Shown here piece after piece: positions 8,053 to 17,510 of a stretch of DNA of 64,000 nucleotides; the stretch's first letter is position 1, and each line of letters opens with the position of its first letter. The stretch is from Ruegeria atlantica (GTDB lineage: Bacteria > Pseudomonadota > Alphaproteobacteria > Rhodobacterales > Rhodobacteraceae): positions 1 to 64,000 of the forward strand of contig NZ_CYPU01000068.1 of the NCBI RefSeq assembly GCF_001458195.1, read 5' to 3'. A model generated the notes under the pieces. The model ran no database searches, was not told the DNA's origin, and saw only the letters and a program-made list of their open reading frames with translations. A program made the translations under genes and the position numbers.

Positions 8053-9588
8053 ATGCATTTTAAAGCCAACATATCATTCTTTGTAAGGGACGAACGCGGC
8101 ACGGTCGCGATCCTTTGGGGCACAGCATTTGTTGCATTTCTCGGTTTCTTTGCGATCACGCTGGATGTTGGCCGATTGAACTCGACCCACGCAGAGTTTC
8201 AGTCCTTCGCGGACCACGTAGCCTTGGCAGCCGCTGGTGAGTTGGACGGACAACCCGACGCTATCACCCGCGCAACCAATGCAGCGGCCAACTTGATCAG
8301 TGACAGCCAGACATTTGCCAACGGTCCTTCCACGCTTTCGGGCTCGTCGGATTATACGCTTTTGTTTCACTCCGCGCTGCCGGTTTCGGACCTCACGCCG
8401 TTGGGCTCAGATGTCACCACCAACCCACGAGAAGCCAAATTTGCGCAGGTCGTGTTAACACCCAAATCCCTTAGCATGAACCTTGCTTCGGCTTTGGACA
8501 GAATGTTTGGTGGAAGCGGCATTTCGGCCAGCGTTTCGGCCGAGGCCGTCGCCGGTTACTCCAAAGCGGCCTGCGATATCTCACCTTTGATGTTCTGCCT
8601 GCCGCCGGATTGGGAAAATACCCTGACCGTCGGCGATCAAATCTTGTTGCGCAGCGGTGGCAACGGAACCGCCTGGGGACCAGGTAATTTTGGGTTTATC
8701 GACCTGGCGACATTTGAAGATGCCTCTGGCGTATGTGCGGACGAAGGCGGGAACAAACTTGCCTGCCTCATCGCAGCGCAAAGCCAGATTACGCAATGCG
8801 TGTTGACTAATGGTCTGGATACCGAACCGGGTCAGAAGGTCGGAATCACCAATGCGGCGTTCAATGTCCGCTTTGATATTTTCCGCTCCGTGCTTAATGG
8901 TGAAAAAAACAACCCGGACTTTGCACCGGCTCCGAACGTCATCAAAGGGATACAGAAAAAGGGGGGTGGTTCCTGCATTCAGGGTAACGAAGAGGTTACG
9001 CCTGACACGGTCGCTCTTGGTCGAGACACTTGCATGGCGGCAGGCACATGCGGTGGCAACAACCGGTTCGGAGACGGCGTCTGGGATCGCGCAGGGTATC
9101 TTAACCGGAACCATGACCTTGCAGACGGTATCGCAGACGGAATTGGCAGCGATGCTCACCTTCCGGCTCTTAGCGTAACGGATAGCGTGTTTGCTGGCAC
9201 AAGATACGGAATGTATCTGCGGGAAATCGCGCACGGCAATAGCAACCCACATTCACCGCCGAACGCAAATTCGATCCTGGACCCTTCGCTTGCGGAAACC
9301 GGCCGCCCGATGTGCTCGAACCAAATGTCGACTGACCCGGCCCGTCGTGTCGTAACAGCGGCAGGCATCGATTGTACCCAAAATCCGGTTTCCGGCTCGA
9401 CCACGGGCGTTCCGGTTACAAAGTTTGTTGCTGTCTTCCTGACAGAACCAGTTGGGGATGATGGCGGCTCGCCACCCAGCTTTGACATCCATGGCGAAGT
9501 TGTCGGCTTCCCTGACGTTTCAGGTGTCGGCAGCGGCGGTAATGGGTTCGGCGGTATCTTTCGCGACCTCGTGCAACTGTATCGGTGA
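8053..9588 (+). CDS. tadG: TadG-like pilus-associated protein
   Basis: 511 residues. An N-terminal TadE/TadG-type membrane segment (RGTVAILWGTAFVAFLGFF, then AITLDVGRL) is followed by helices of the type DHVALAAAGELDG and a large extracytoplasmic domain with several cysteines, which probably form disulfides. Proteins of this type share the pseudopilin-like N-terminus and help assemble or anchor the Flp fibre. It lies 9 bases after cpaB; tadG often sits at the end of the locus, so this order is rearranged. Confidence 0.85.
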   Translation: MHFKANISFFVRDERGTVAILWGTAFVAFLGFFAITLDVGRLNSTHAEFQSFADHVALAAAGELDGQPDAITRATNAAANLISDSQTFANGPSTLSGSSDYTLLFHSALPVSDLTPLGSDVTTNPREAKFAQVVLTPKSLSMNLASALDRMFGGSGISASVSAEAVAGYSKAACDISPLMFCLPPDWENTLTVGDQILLRSGGNGTAWGPGNFGFIDLATFEDASGVCADEGGNKLACLIAAQSQITQCVLTNGLDTEPGQKVGITNAAFNVRFDIFRSVLNGEKNNPDFAPAPNVIKGIQKKGGGSCIQGNEEVTPDTVALGRDTCMAAGTCGGNNRFGDGVWDRAGYLNRNHDLADGIADGIGSDAHLPALSVTDSVFAGTRYGMYLREIAHGNSNPHSPPNANSILDPSLAETGRPMCSNQMSTDPARRVVTAAGIDCTQNPVSGSTTGVPVTKFVAVFLTEPVGDDGGSPPSFDIHGEVVGFPDVSGVGSGGNGFGGIFRDLVQLYR

Positions 9589-9602
9589 TAGGACGCAGGA
9601 TC

Positions 9603-10100
9603 ATGAAAAGCCGCCTCGCAAAACCCTTCAAACGCTTCGCAAAAAAGGATGATGGCGCGATCCTCGTGGAATTTGGCCTGGTCATGCCACTTATGCTGTT
9701 GCTGCTGGCGGTCACGTTGGAATCTGCACGCATGATGTCGTCCTACCAATCGGTCATAGCAGGCGTTCGCGACGCCAGTCGCTATCTGTCCAGAGTGACA
9801 CCCGCAGATATCTGCACCTCTGGAGGCAATGTTGCCGGACTTACTACTACTTTGAAGGGCATCGTCGAGGACGACAAAAATGCCAACAGCCTGTTCCCGC
9901 CCAGCATAACGGTCAATTCGGTGACACCCAGTCTGTCCTGTGTATCAGGAACCTATCGGGTCAACCCGGCGCCTGTCGGTACGGTCAGCGCGAACATTAC
10001 TATTCAATTTCCTTTGGGCGGAATCCTGTCTCTCTTTGGCAACGGGCTGTCTTCGGTGACGACTGACGTTTCGGACACTTCACGGATTTTTGGGCAATGA
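9603..10100 (+). CDS. tadE: TadE-like pseudopilin
   Basis: 165 residues from the ATG at 9603; the GCAGGA just upstream supports it over an ATG at 9585. The basic N-terminus is followed by DDGAILVEFGLVMPLMLLLL, the TadE prepilin-type motif with Glu in the fifth position of the mature protein, and a single hydrophobic helix. The rest is a periplasmic domain with two cysteines. TadE is a minor pseudopilin processed by the same peptidase as Flp. Its stop overlaps the next start (ATGA). Confidence 0.88.
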   Translation: MKSRLAKPFKRFAKKDDGAILVEFGLVMPLMLLLLAVTLESARMMSSYQSVIAGVRDASRYLSRVTPADICTSGGNVAGLTTTLKGIVEDDKNANSLFPPSITVNSVTPSLSCVSGTYRVNPAPVGTVSANITIQFPLGGILSLFGNGLSSVTTDVSDTSRIFGQ

Positions 10101-10744
10101 AAGGTCTGCTTCATATCCACACGCACATGCTTCGCAGAGGGCAGAAAGTTCTTTGGGATCAAAGCGGCGGCGTTCTTGTCGAGTTCGCCATTGTCGTTTC
10201 CCTGTTTCTGTTCCTCTTCATGGCGCTACTGGATTTCGGTCGCATGTCCTATAGCATTGCAAATGCTCAGAAAGCCTCGCAACTGGCAGCGCGCATTGCA
10301 ATCGTTCGACCGCCTGCGTGCCCCGGAGTACCCACGACGCATCAGCGGGGCACCTCTACTTCGTCACCACGGTTTGGCACGTCCTGCAGTGCCTCGGCCG
10401 GGGTTTGTGCGGATCCTCAAACCCCTTCGTGTTCGGGTGTCGCAATCAATGCTACGGCCTCGGAAGTCTGGGCGCGGATTAGCCCGCTTTTGCCTCCGGA
10501 TGCCACAATAGACAACTTACAGTTTCATTATGACTTCAACCCCAATCTGGGTTTCTTGGGTGGCCCGTATACTCCCATGGTCTCAGTCGAATTGAACCTT
10601 AACGATTTTCAATTCGTTTCACCGTTGGCCGCGCTGGCAAATGCTGCGGGCGCAACTAACAGCACAATATCTTCGACAGTCGGTTACTCAAACTTCAGCG
10701 TCTCGCTGCCTGCTGAAGACCTTGCATTAGGAGAGTCAGGATGA
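10097..10744 (+). CDS. Second TadE/TadF-like pseudopilin
   Basis: 215 residues with the same plan as the previous gene: basic start, then QSGGVLVEFAIVVSLFLFLF and FMALLDFGRM, a prepilin-type segment. The periplasmic part has four cysteines in a Pro/Ser/Thr-rich stretch (residues about 75-120). It is best read as the TadF-position minor pseudopilin. It overlaps both neighbours by 4 bases, so tadE, this gene and cpaE are translationally coupled. Confidence 0.83.
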   Translation: MKGLLHIHTHMLRRGQKVLWDQSGGVLVEFAIVVSLFLFLFMALLDFGRMSYSIANAQKASQLAARIAIVRPPACPGVPTTHQRGTSTSSPRFGTSCSASAGVCADPQTPSCSGVAINATASEVWARISPLLPPDATIDNLQFHYDFNPNLGFLGGPYTPMVSVELNLNDFQFVSPLAALANAAGATNSTISSTVGYSNFSVSLPAEDLALGESG

Positions 10745-11970
10745 GAGATCAGAATGTTTTTACACCGAAATCGCAGGCAATTATGCTTGTTTCGGAAAAC
10801 GAAGAGATCGCGCAGCTGGTTGCGGATGTCTTTCCCGTAAATGAGGAAAATAAAGTCACCAGGAACGGGGCATCGTTTCAGATGTTGAATGGAACTGCCC
10901 TCGATCTTGCATTCAAGCACGATCTGGTGATCTTTGAAATCGACCCTAATGACACAGGGGAGCTCCGCGCTATCGAGGCTGTCCTGACGCACCGCGACGA
11001 TAACACCTTGTTTGTTGCACTCACTCAGAATGATCTGTCGATCACCAAGGCGCGTGAATTGTACAAGATCGGTATTGATGAGGTTTTGCCGCTGTCGATT
11101 GATGGCGAAGGTTTGAAAGCCGCAGTCAATGAGAAACTAAATGCGCGCGCGGTTTCGCGAACCACTATTTCAGACGGTTCTTCGGCGTTGGGCAAGGTCA
11201 TACCAGTCGCAAAGGCGCGCGGTGGAATCGGAGCTACAACAGTTGCTGTCAACCTCGCTTGCTCGCTTGTCGGCGGGCGGGGATCTTTCTTCAGGAAGTC
11301 CGCAAAAAACCGAGTGGCCCTTTTGGATTTTGACCTTCAGTTCGGAAACTCAAATGTTTTTCTAGATCTCGAGGACAACGGCGGGTTCCTTCAACTTATC
11401 GAAAACTCTAAGATTCCTGACGATCATTTTCTGTCTTCGATCCTGCAAGAGCATGGGCTTGGCGTCGACGTTCTGTGCGCGCCTACCCCGATGGTGCCCC
11501 TACAATCGATGCGGCCTGATCTGATCGAAGGGATGCTGGACCTTCTGCAACAGCGCTATGATTATGTTATCATCGACCTTCCCTGCGCCGTCGTTGAATG
11601 GGTTGAACCTATTTTCAAACGGGCCACCAAATTGGCTTTGGTTACCGATACTACTGTCCCCTGCGTGCGTCAGGCGCGGCGGTTGATTGATTTCTACCGC
11701 GAGGCAAACGTCGGCCTTCCGGTGGAGTTCGTGGTCAACAGAGAGCGGAACACATTGATCAAGCCTTCGCATGTCCGCGAGGCCGAGAAGGTATTGAAGA
11801 CAAGCCTGAAACACTGGCTGCCCGAGAATTCGAAAGTTGCCAGAAACTCCGTAGATCTTGGACGGCCGATTGTGGACTTGAAGCGGCAAACGGATCTTGG
11901 AAAAGCCTTGGCAAAACTGGCCGCTGCGGTCTCGGCTGAAACTCAGCCCGTGGCAACGAAGAAAGCGTAA
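10741..11970 (+). CDS. cpaE: CpaE/TadZ-type pilus-localising ATPase
   Basis: 409 residues. The N-terminal 130 residues look like a degenerate receiver-type domain, then a MinD/ParA-like ATPase begins with the deviant Walker A KARGGIGATTVAVNLACSLV, Walker B VALLDFDLQFGN, and a later VIIDLP strand. CpaE/TadZ proteins direct the Tad machine to a cell pole and are cytoplasmic. Stop and start overlap with the preceding pseudopilin; cpaF follows after 12 bases. Confidence 0.93.
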   Translation: MRDQNVFTPKSQAIMLVSENEEIAQLVADVFPVNEENKVTRNGASFQMLNGTALDLAFKHDLVIFEIDPNDTGELRAIEAVLTHRDDNTLFVALTQNDLSITKARELYKIGIDEVLPLSIDGEGLKAAVNEKLNARAVSRTTISDGSSALGKVIPVAKARGGIGATTVAVNLACSLVGGRGSFFRKSAKNRVALLDFDLQFGNSNVFLDLEDNGGFLQLIENSKIPDDHFLSSILQEHGLGVDVLCAPTPMVPLQSMRPDLIEGMLDLLQQRYDYVIIDLPCAVVEWVEPIFKRATKLALVTDTTVPCVRQARRLIDFYREANVGLPVEFVVNRERNTLIKPSHVREAEKVLKTSLKHWLPENSKVARNSVDLGRPIVDLKRQTDLGKALAKLAAAVSAETQPVATKKA

Positions 11971-11982
11971 AAGGAGATCAAC

Positions 11983-13374
11983 GTGTTCAACGAATTTAGA
12001 TCACGCAAGGTTGCTTCCAAGTCGAATGTGCTGACACTGGATCGACCCATTGACATGCCCACCAAATCCAAGGCGACTCCTGATCCAGTAGATGTCGATC
12101 TGCAGGCGCATCTGGAACTCAAAAGCCGCTTGCATGGTGAGCTTCTGGACCGGCTCAATCTTTCAGTTATCGATAAGGTTGAACGATCGGAATTGAAGCG
12201 CCAGATCGCATCTTTGGTAACCGGTCTGATCGAGGCTGAAAACCTGCACATGCGCTCTGAGGCTTTCACTGCGCTGGTTGATGAGCTTATTCACGAAGTT
12301 ATGGGTCTGGGGCCATTGGAGCCGTTGCTGGAAGACCCGACTATCAACGATATTCTCGTAAACTCTTTTGATCAGGTTTACGTCGAACGCTTTGGTCTTC
12401 TGGAGCTTTCTACTGTTCGCTTCCGCGATGAACGTCACTTGCTGCGGATTATCGACAAGATCGTCAGCAAAGTTGGTCGGCGTATCGATGAGTCTCAGCC
12501 CTGGGTTGATGCGCGCTTGGAAGACGGCAGCCGCGTTAACGCAATTATTCGGCCGTGTTCCGTCGATGGACCAGCTTTGTCAATTCGCAAATTCTCCCGC
12601 AACCCTTTGACAATAAAAAAGCTTGTTGATCAGAACAGCATGAATGATCAGGCAGCCAAACTCCTTGCGGCCCTTGTCGAAGCAAGGTTGAATATTCTCA
12701 TTTCAGGCGGCACTGGCACGGGTAAAACAACCATGCTGAACGCTGTATCGTCGTTTATCGATGGCAATCAGCGTATTGTTACTATCGAAGACGCTGCCGA
12801 ACTTCAGCTTCAGCAAAGCCACGTTGTTCGTCTTGAAACCCGCCCTCCGAATGCTGAAGGGCAAGGTGTAATCACCCAACGTGACCTAGTTCGCAATGCC
12901 CTGAGGATGCGGCCTGACCGCATCATCGTAGGAGAAGTTCGTGGGTCAGAGTGTTTTGACATGCTTCAAGCCATGAATACGGGCCATGACGGGTCTATGA
13001 CTACCGTTCACGCAAACTCGGCGCGTGATTCACTAAGCCGGGTTGAGCAGATGGTAACAATGCTTGGCACTGACTTGCCGATGAAAACCATCCGATCACA
13101 GATTGCTTCGGCGATACAGATTGTACTCCAGCTCAGCCGCCTTAGTGACGGCTCCCGCAGAGTCGTCAGCATTTCGGAAATTACCGGCATGGAAGATGAC
13201 ACAATCACCATGCAGGACATTTTTGTTTTCAAACGTCGCGGCAAGTCGGAGGACGGGCAGATTCTTGGGGAATTCCTGCCTACGGGTATTCGGCCAAAAT
13301 GCTTCGATCAGTTGGTTGCCGCAGGGGTCAACGTAGATACCAACATGTTTATTCGTGGGGCTATGTCGTTATGA
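11983..13374 (+). CDS. cpaF: CpaF/TadA secretion ATPase
   Basis: 463 residues. The start is a GTG at 11983 with a perfect AAGGAG seven bases before it. It is the hexameric motor of the Tad pilus. It shows Walker [14 protein letters not shown], an Asp box ([10 protein letters not shown]), Walker [14 protein letters not shown] and the His box [13 protein letters not shown], all typical of the CpaF family, with the usual N-terminal domain ([20 protein letters not shown]). It works in the cytoplasm with TadB and TadC, whose genes follow; the tadB start overlaps its stop. Confidence 0.97.
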   Translation: MFNEFRSRKVASKSNVLTLDRPIDMPTKSKATPDPVDVDLQAHLELKSRLHGELLDRLNLSVIDKVERSELKRQIASLVTGLIEAENLHMRSEAFTALVDELIHEVMGLGPLEPLLEDPTINDILVNSFDQVYVERFGLLELSTVRFRDERHLLRIIDKIVSKVGRRIDESQPWVDARLEDGSRVNAIIRPCSVDGPALSIRKFSRNPLTIKKLVDQNSMNDQAAKLLAALVEARLNILISGGTGTGKTTMLNAVSSFIDGNQRIVTIEDAAELQLQQSHVVRLETRPPNAEGQGVITQRDLVRNALRMRPDRIIVGEVRGSECFDMLQAMNTGHDGSMTTVHANSARDSLSRVEQMVTMLGTDLPMKTIRSQIASAIQIVLQLSRLSDGSRRVVSISEITGMEDDTITMQDIFVFKRRGKSEDGQILGEFLPTGIRPKCFDQLVAAGVNVDTNMFIRGAMSL

Positions 13375-14339
13375 TTGACCTGCAACCGAACACCCTGAAC
13401 ATTCTGTTCTACATTTCGATTTTCCTTGGAATTCTTCTTGCATACGAAGGATTACAGCAGCTTTTCCTGCGCAAGGAATCCCTCAGCGAGGCCAGAAACC
13501 GGCGCATGAAGCTGATCCAGGGGGGCGCCTCGACCGATCAGGTTCTGCAATTGTTACGCGACCCTGCAATGATGGCTCCTGGCGAAAAACCCAGTTTGAT
13601 CGCGCGCTTTCGCCGTCTGCTTGTCCAAGCCGGGCTGACGATCAATCCGATCTGGATAGTCCTTGCAGCCACTTGTGTAGCCCTAGCGGCCTTCGTTGCA
13701 ATATCCCGGCTCCTAGCCCCGGAAATTGCCGCAGTTCTTAGCGGCTTTCTGGCCGTTATTCTCCCGGTGCTGGTACTGATCGCCATGAAGGATGCCCGAT
13801 CCAGGAAACTGACAAAACAGTTGCCGGATGCATTGGACCTTATGGCCCGTGGCCTGAAGGTCGGACACCCGGTGGCTGTAACGGTCGGGAATGTGGCATC
13901 GGATCTTCCGGATCCAATAGGTTCCGAGTTTGGCATTATTCAAGACCAAATTAACTACGGCGACGACGTCGCAACGGCGTTTCAGGACTTCTCGAAACGT
14001 GTCGGAACAGAGGACGCAAACTATCTTGCGGTCAGCATCGGTATTCAGCACGGAACCGGCGGCAACCTTGCACGTGTCCTAAGCATTTTGTCCCAAGTCA
14101 TCCGCGACCGGCAAACCATGCAAAAAAAGATCAAGGCAATCTCTGCCGAGGGCCGTCTTAGCAGCCTTATTCTTACGGTCTTGCCGGTGTTCATCTACTT
14201 CTCAATCGAGATGTCCACACCTACGTTCTACGGTGATGTGCGAAACGATCCGCTATTTCCCTATTTCGCGTGTGCGATCATCGGCCTGACAATTGCTCAA
14301 GGGCTTATTCTGAAACGGCTCGTAAAGTTCAAATTCTGA
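13371..14339 (+). CDS. tadB: Tad pilus inner-membrane platform protein TadB
   Basis: 322 residues from the ATG at 13371, which overlaps the cpaF stop as ATGA; longer readings upstream lie inside cpaF. It has membrane helices near residues 7-27, about 95-140, and about 260-318, and the GspF-type T2SSF domain in between (LPDALDLMARGLKVGHPV). TadB and TadC form the platform that CpaF drives. It ends 14 bases before tadC. Confidence 0.93.
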   Translation: MIDLQPNTLNILFYISIFLGILLAYEGLQQLFLRKESLSEARNRRMKLIQGGASTDQVLQLLRDPAMMAPGEKPSLIARFRRLLVQAGLTINPIWIVLAATCVALAAFVAISRLLAPEIAAVLSGFLAVILPVLVLIAMKDARSRKLTKQLPDALDLMARGLKVGHPVAVTVGNVASDLPDPIGSEFGIIQDQINYGDDVATAFQDFSKRVGTEDANYLAVSIGIQHGTGGNLARVLSILSQVIRDRQTMQKKIKAISAEGRLSSLILTVLPVFIYFSIEMSTPTFYGDVRNDPLFPYFACAIIGLTIAQGLILKRLVKFKF

Positions 14340-14353
14340 GAGGGAGCGGAAAA

Positions 14354-15340
14354 ATGGAATTTATTCAAGGTTTTCTGAACAGCCAAGATCTTCCCCTTCA
14401 GTATCTCGTGCTGGGCGGGATCGCCGTAAGCGTATTCTTTGTAATCCTCGGGATTTCCGGCATGACCGCAACTGATGACACGGCTGCACGCCGGATGCGG
14501 GTCGGATCAATTTCTCGGGGGCATGGCGCAGATTTCGACCTCATCCAGGGGGACAACAGCGACCCGCACGGTCTTCTAAAGGCTTTTGTGCCCTCGTCGA
14601 AACGTGAGCGTTCCAGAATTGGCAGAATGCTTAAGCAGGCTGGTATTCAGCGCAAACACGCCATCCGCACTTTCTATTTGTTTCGTGTGGTTATGGGGTT
14701 CGTGCTACCGGCCGCTTTCGTTACGGCGTTGGCATTGCCGTTAGAAATTCAGGTTCAGCTTGGTATTGCCAGTCTTTTGCAGAGCATCTCCTGGGTAAAT
14801 GCATTGCAGATTGTCACCGCGCTGATGGTAGTCGGATTCTACGGCCCTGCTCTGTGGCTGCGGTACCGTATTAGAAAGCGCCGTCAGGCCATTGAACACA
14901 GTCTTCCAAATGCGCTGGACCTGTTGCAAGTAGCGATAGAGGCAGGATTAGGATTTGACGCCGCGATGGTGCGTGTGTCGCATGAAATGGCGCACGCAGC
15001 ACCGGAAATTTCGCAAGAATTCACGATACTCCAACTGGAACTGCAAGCTGGCAAAGAGCGCCAAGCCGCCTTTATGGACATGGCGGAACGCGTCGGTATT
15101 GATGAGGTAAACTCCTTCGCGAACGCCTTCCTGCAATCCAACCAATACGGTACCAGCATTTCTGCTTCTCTACGGAGGTTTGCCACCGACATGCGTGTGG
15201 ATCGCGAACTTCGGGCACAGGAAAAGGCCAACAAACTGCCAGTGCAGATGTCAGCTGTTATGGCCATGTGTATGATGCCCGTTCTTCTGCTGATCTGCCT
15301 TTCACCGATGGTGATCCGATGGATCAACATGTTTGGGTGA
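14354..15340 (+). CDS. tadC: Tad pilus inner-membrane platform protein TadC
   Basis: 328 residues from the ATG at 14354, with GAGAGGGAGCG just upstream. A helix near 17-37 is followed by the GspF-type domain with LPNALDLLQVAIEAGLGFDA and C-terminal helices (MCMMPVLLLICLSP). It is the last recognisable gene of the pilus operon. The next 130 bases (15341-15473) have no recognisable gene, and an IS3 element follows, so any tadD that used to follow has been lost or moved. Confidence 0.93.
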   Translation: MEFIQGFLNSQDLPLQYLVLGGIAVSVFFVILGISGMTATDDTAARRMRVGSISRGHGADFDLIQGDNSDPHGLLKAFVPSSKRERSRIGRMLKQAGIQRKHAIRTFYLFRVVMGFVLPAAFVTALALPLEIQVQLGIASLLQSISWVNALQIVTALMVVGFYGPALWLRYRIRKRRQAIEHSLPNALDLLQVAIEAGLGFDAAMVRVSHEMAHAAPEISQEFTILQLELQAGKERQAAFMDMAERVGIDEVNSFANAFLQSNQYGTSISASLRRFATDMRVDRELRAQEKANKLPVQMSAVMAMCMMPVLLLICLSPMVIRWINMFG

Positions 15341-15529
15341 AAGCGAGGAAGACAACAGTTAGAAGTTTGACGTCAATCCGGGCGCTGCCGGTCCGTCACA
15401 GAGCCCGGAGTTCTGCAACCCATGGATGTTCGACGCCTCGGCAACAAACCGCGAACGTCGTTGAACGGGTGTTTGATCCTCCCCCACTTGTGTGGTCCGC
15501 CGTTATGGTTATGAAAACGGAGGAACCAC

Positions 15530-15808
15530 ATGGCGAACAAGCGACCGAAGCCGGAAGAGATTGTCTAGAAGTTACGGCAGGTTGAGATATTGATGGGGCA
15601 AGGCATGTCCCGTCTGGATGCAATCCGGCAGATTGGTGTTGTTGAACAGACCTATTATCGCTGGAAGAAAAAGTACTGCGGAATGGGCGCGGATTAATTG
15701 AAGGAACTCAAGCGCCTTCAAAAAGAGAATGAGCGTCTTCGTAGGGCCGTCTCGGATCTTACCCTGGACAAACTGATCCTGACGGAGGCGGCCAAGGGAA
15801 ACTACTGA
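15530..15808 (+). pseudogene. IS3 orfA (helix-turn-helix subunit) with two internal stops
   Basis: The frame from the ATG at 15530 (AGGAGG-like site before it) codes a standard orfA product: PEEIV, then LRQVEILMGQGMSRLDAIRQ, a helix-turn-helix ending YYRWKKKY, and a leucine-zipper-like stretch KELKRLQKENERLRRAVSDL. It is interrupted by TAG at 15566-15568 and TAA at 15695-15697. Relatives usually have Ser and Gln codons at such places (family knowledge). The second copy at 215-493 has the same two stops, so both descend from an already broken copy. Confidence 0.85.
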
Positions 15809-15840
15809 GCCCCGCCCGTCGCCGTGCCTGCATCAACCAT

Positions 15841-16656
15841 GTGCGCCACAAACTGCGTGTCTCAGAGCGCCGGGCGTGTCGTGTCCTGAAGCAGCACCGA
15901 TCCACACAGCGAAAGCTGCCGAAAGGTCGAGATGACGAGAAGCGCCTGGTGGCGGACATGATAGAATTGGCCCGCCAGTATGGCCGCTACGGTTATCGTC
16001 GGATCGCGGCTTTGCTGAGAGATGCGGGCTGGCAGGTGAATGACAAGCGCGTCGAAAGGCTTTGGCGTCGGGAGGGGCTGAAAGTGCCAATGAAACAACC
16101 AAAGAAGGGACGGGTCTGGTTAAATGATGGATCGTGTGTTCGGCTGCGGCCGGAGCATCGAAACCATGTCTGGAGCTATGATTTCGTGCATTGTCGAACG
16201 GATGACGGAAAGGCATTCCGCACGCTCAACGTCATCGATGAGTACAGCCGGGAGTGCTTGGCGATACGTGTGGACCGCAAGCTGAACTCCAGCGATGTCA
16301 TCGACGTGCTGAGTGACCTGTTCATCATACGCGGTGTGCCAAGCTACATTCGCTCCGACAATGGCCCTGAGTTCATTGCCGTGGCGGTGCAAGACTGGAT
16401 CAATGCAGTTGGAGCAAAGACCGCATACATAGAGCCAGGCAGCCCATGGGAGAACGGTTACTGTGAAAGTTTCAATGCGCGGTTCAGAGATGAGTTCCTG
16501 AATGGAGAAGTCTTCTACAATCTAAGAGAAGCGCAGATTTTGATCGAAGAATGGAGGAAACACTACAACACAAAACGCCCGCACAGTGCTCTGGGATACA
16601 AACCGCCGGCCCCGGAAACCATCGTTCAAATGGACCAAAGGCCGGTCATGCACTAA
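15841..16656 (+). CDS. IS3-family transposase OrfB (DDE integrase domain)
   Basis: 271 residues from the GTG at 15841; the open frame reaches further upstream, as expected if it is normally made by -1 frameshift from orfA. It has the HTH_21-type region (QYGRYGYRRIAALLRDAGW) and an rve integrase core with the catalytic triad: Asp in SYDFVHCRTDDG, Asp in SDNGPEFIAV, Glu in PWENGYCESFNARFRDEFLN. All three are present, so the catalytic part is intact, though orfA is broken. The tail HSALGYKPPAPETI recurs in the remnant at 37431-37535. Confidence 0.93.
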   Translation: MRHKLRVSERRACRVLKQHRSTQRKLPKGRDDEKRLVADMIELARQYGRYGYRRIAALLRDAGWQVNDKRVERLWRREGLKVPMKQPKKGRVWLNDGSCVRLRPEHRNHVWSYDFVHCRTDDGKAFRTLNVIDEYSRECLAIRVDRKLNSSDVIDVLSDLFIIRGVPSYIRSDNGPEFIAVAVQDWINAVGAKTAYIEPGSPWENGYCESFNARFRDEFLNGEVFYNLREAQILIEEWRKHYNTKRPHSALGYKPPAPETIVQMDQRPVMH

Positions 16657-16687
16657 CAATCAACTTGGACCACACAAGTGGGGCTGA

Positions 16688-17383
16688 TCATTGACGCCAC
16701 TCGCTAAGAGCGGCGGCGCGGGTCAGCTTGAAGGTGTCTCGGCTGGTTCGCGATCTTTCCTGGTTGAAGTGGTTGTAGACAGAGGAATGGACGGAGGCGA
16801 ATTTCTGCAAACTTCGCATGCGCCTGAAGCGCTGCATGGCGCGTTCGCGTCGTCGAAACGGCAGGTGCGAGTTCTCGACGCGGTTGTTGAGCCACCTGCC
16901 CGTTTTCTGTTTTTCGAGTGCACCCATTTCTCTGAACGCAGCCTTGTAGGAAGCGAAGCGATCTGTGACGATCTCTTCGGCGCAACCGTGCCGATTCATC
17001 AATTTCTTGAGGAATTTCAGTGTTGCAGATTTGTTTCGACGCTTAGTAACGACGGCCTCAAGCACTTCACCTTCGTGATCGACGGCACGCCGGAGATAGT
17101 GGCGTTTGCCGTTCACTTTCACGAATACTTCGTCTAAGTGCCACTTCCATTTTGAAAAGGCTCGGAGTTGCTGAACCCGTTTTCTTCGGATCTCTGATGC
17201 AAACATCGGGCCGAACCTGTTCCACCAGTATCGGACAGTTTCGTGGCTAACGTCGATACCTCGCTCGTGCAACAAGTCTTCGACATTCCGAAGCGAGAGC
17301 GGGAAAAGGATGTACAGCATCTCCGCAAGGCGGATGATCTCAGGACTGGTCCTAAAGTATTTGAAAGAGGCAGGATTGGTCAT
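16688..17383 (-). CDS. IS6-family transposase, C-terminus trimmed
   Basis: 231 residues from the ATG at 17383 (a TTG two codons upstream is less likely). It is a DDE transposase with the catalytic residues in WHLDEVFVKVNGKRHY, IVTDRFASYKAA and NRVENSHLPFRRRERAM. The N-terminal helix-turn-helix is LRNVEDLLHERGIDVSHETV. The two sister copies continue after EWR with Q/E-L-C/G-(S/A)A; here the protein stops after EWRQ at a TGA formed by the IS3 end. The loss is only about four residues, so activity may survive, but the missing inverted repeat would stop normal transposition of this copy. Confidence 0.92.
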   Translation of the reverse strand: MTNPASFKYFRTSPEIIRLAEMLYILFPLSLRNVEDLLHERGIDVSHETVRYWWNRFGPMFASEIRRKRVQQLRAFSKWKWHLDEVFVKVNGKRHYLRRAVDHEGEVLEAVVTKRRNKSATLKFLKKLMNRHGCAEEIVTDRFASYKAAFREMGALEKQKTGRWLNNRVENSHLPFRRRERAMQRFRRMRSLQKFASVHSSVYNHFNQERSRTSRDTFKLTRAAALSEWRQ

Positions 17384-17440
17384 GGGCAAAAGCTACGTAA
17401 CCACGCTGCCCCACTCAAGCAAAGTTCTTCTGACAAGACC
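16691..17440 (-). mobile_element. IS6-family element, one end removed by the IS3 insertion
   Basis: The right inverted repeat GTTCTTCTGACAAGACC lies at 17424-17440. The other end, expected just beyond the transposase stop, is missing because the IS3 element joins at 16690. The direction is the same as the copies at 31198 and 33198, and the protein is closer to the latter. Confidence 0.88.
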
Positions 17441-17510
17441 CTCGAAAGTCCACTTGGGAAAACATGTCCGGTCTTGACAACAAATTCATCCGGCCCAGTT
17501 TCCCAAAGCG

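Larger units (their letters stand above)
15474..16690 (+). mobile_element. IS3-family insertion sequence, complete (1217 bp)
   Basis: Bounded by imperfect inverted repeats: left TGATCCTCCCCCACTTGTGT from 15474, right end the complement of TGATCAGCCCCACTTGTGTG at 16690. It holds a broken orfA and an intact orfB. The last three bases of the element supply the stop codon of the adjacent IS6 transposase, so this element jumped into the end of that IS6 copy. I see no clear target duplication. A second copy in inverted orientation starts the window. Confidence 0.93.

Noticed and set aside
15341..15473. Possible tadD start after tadC
   Set aside because: Translation in all frames gives no TPR-like or signal-peptide sequence before the IS3 end.
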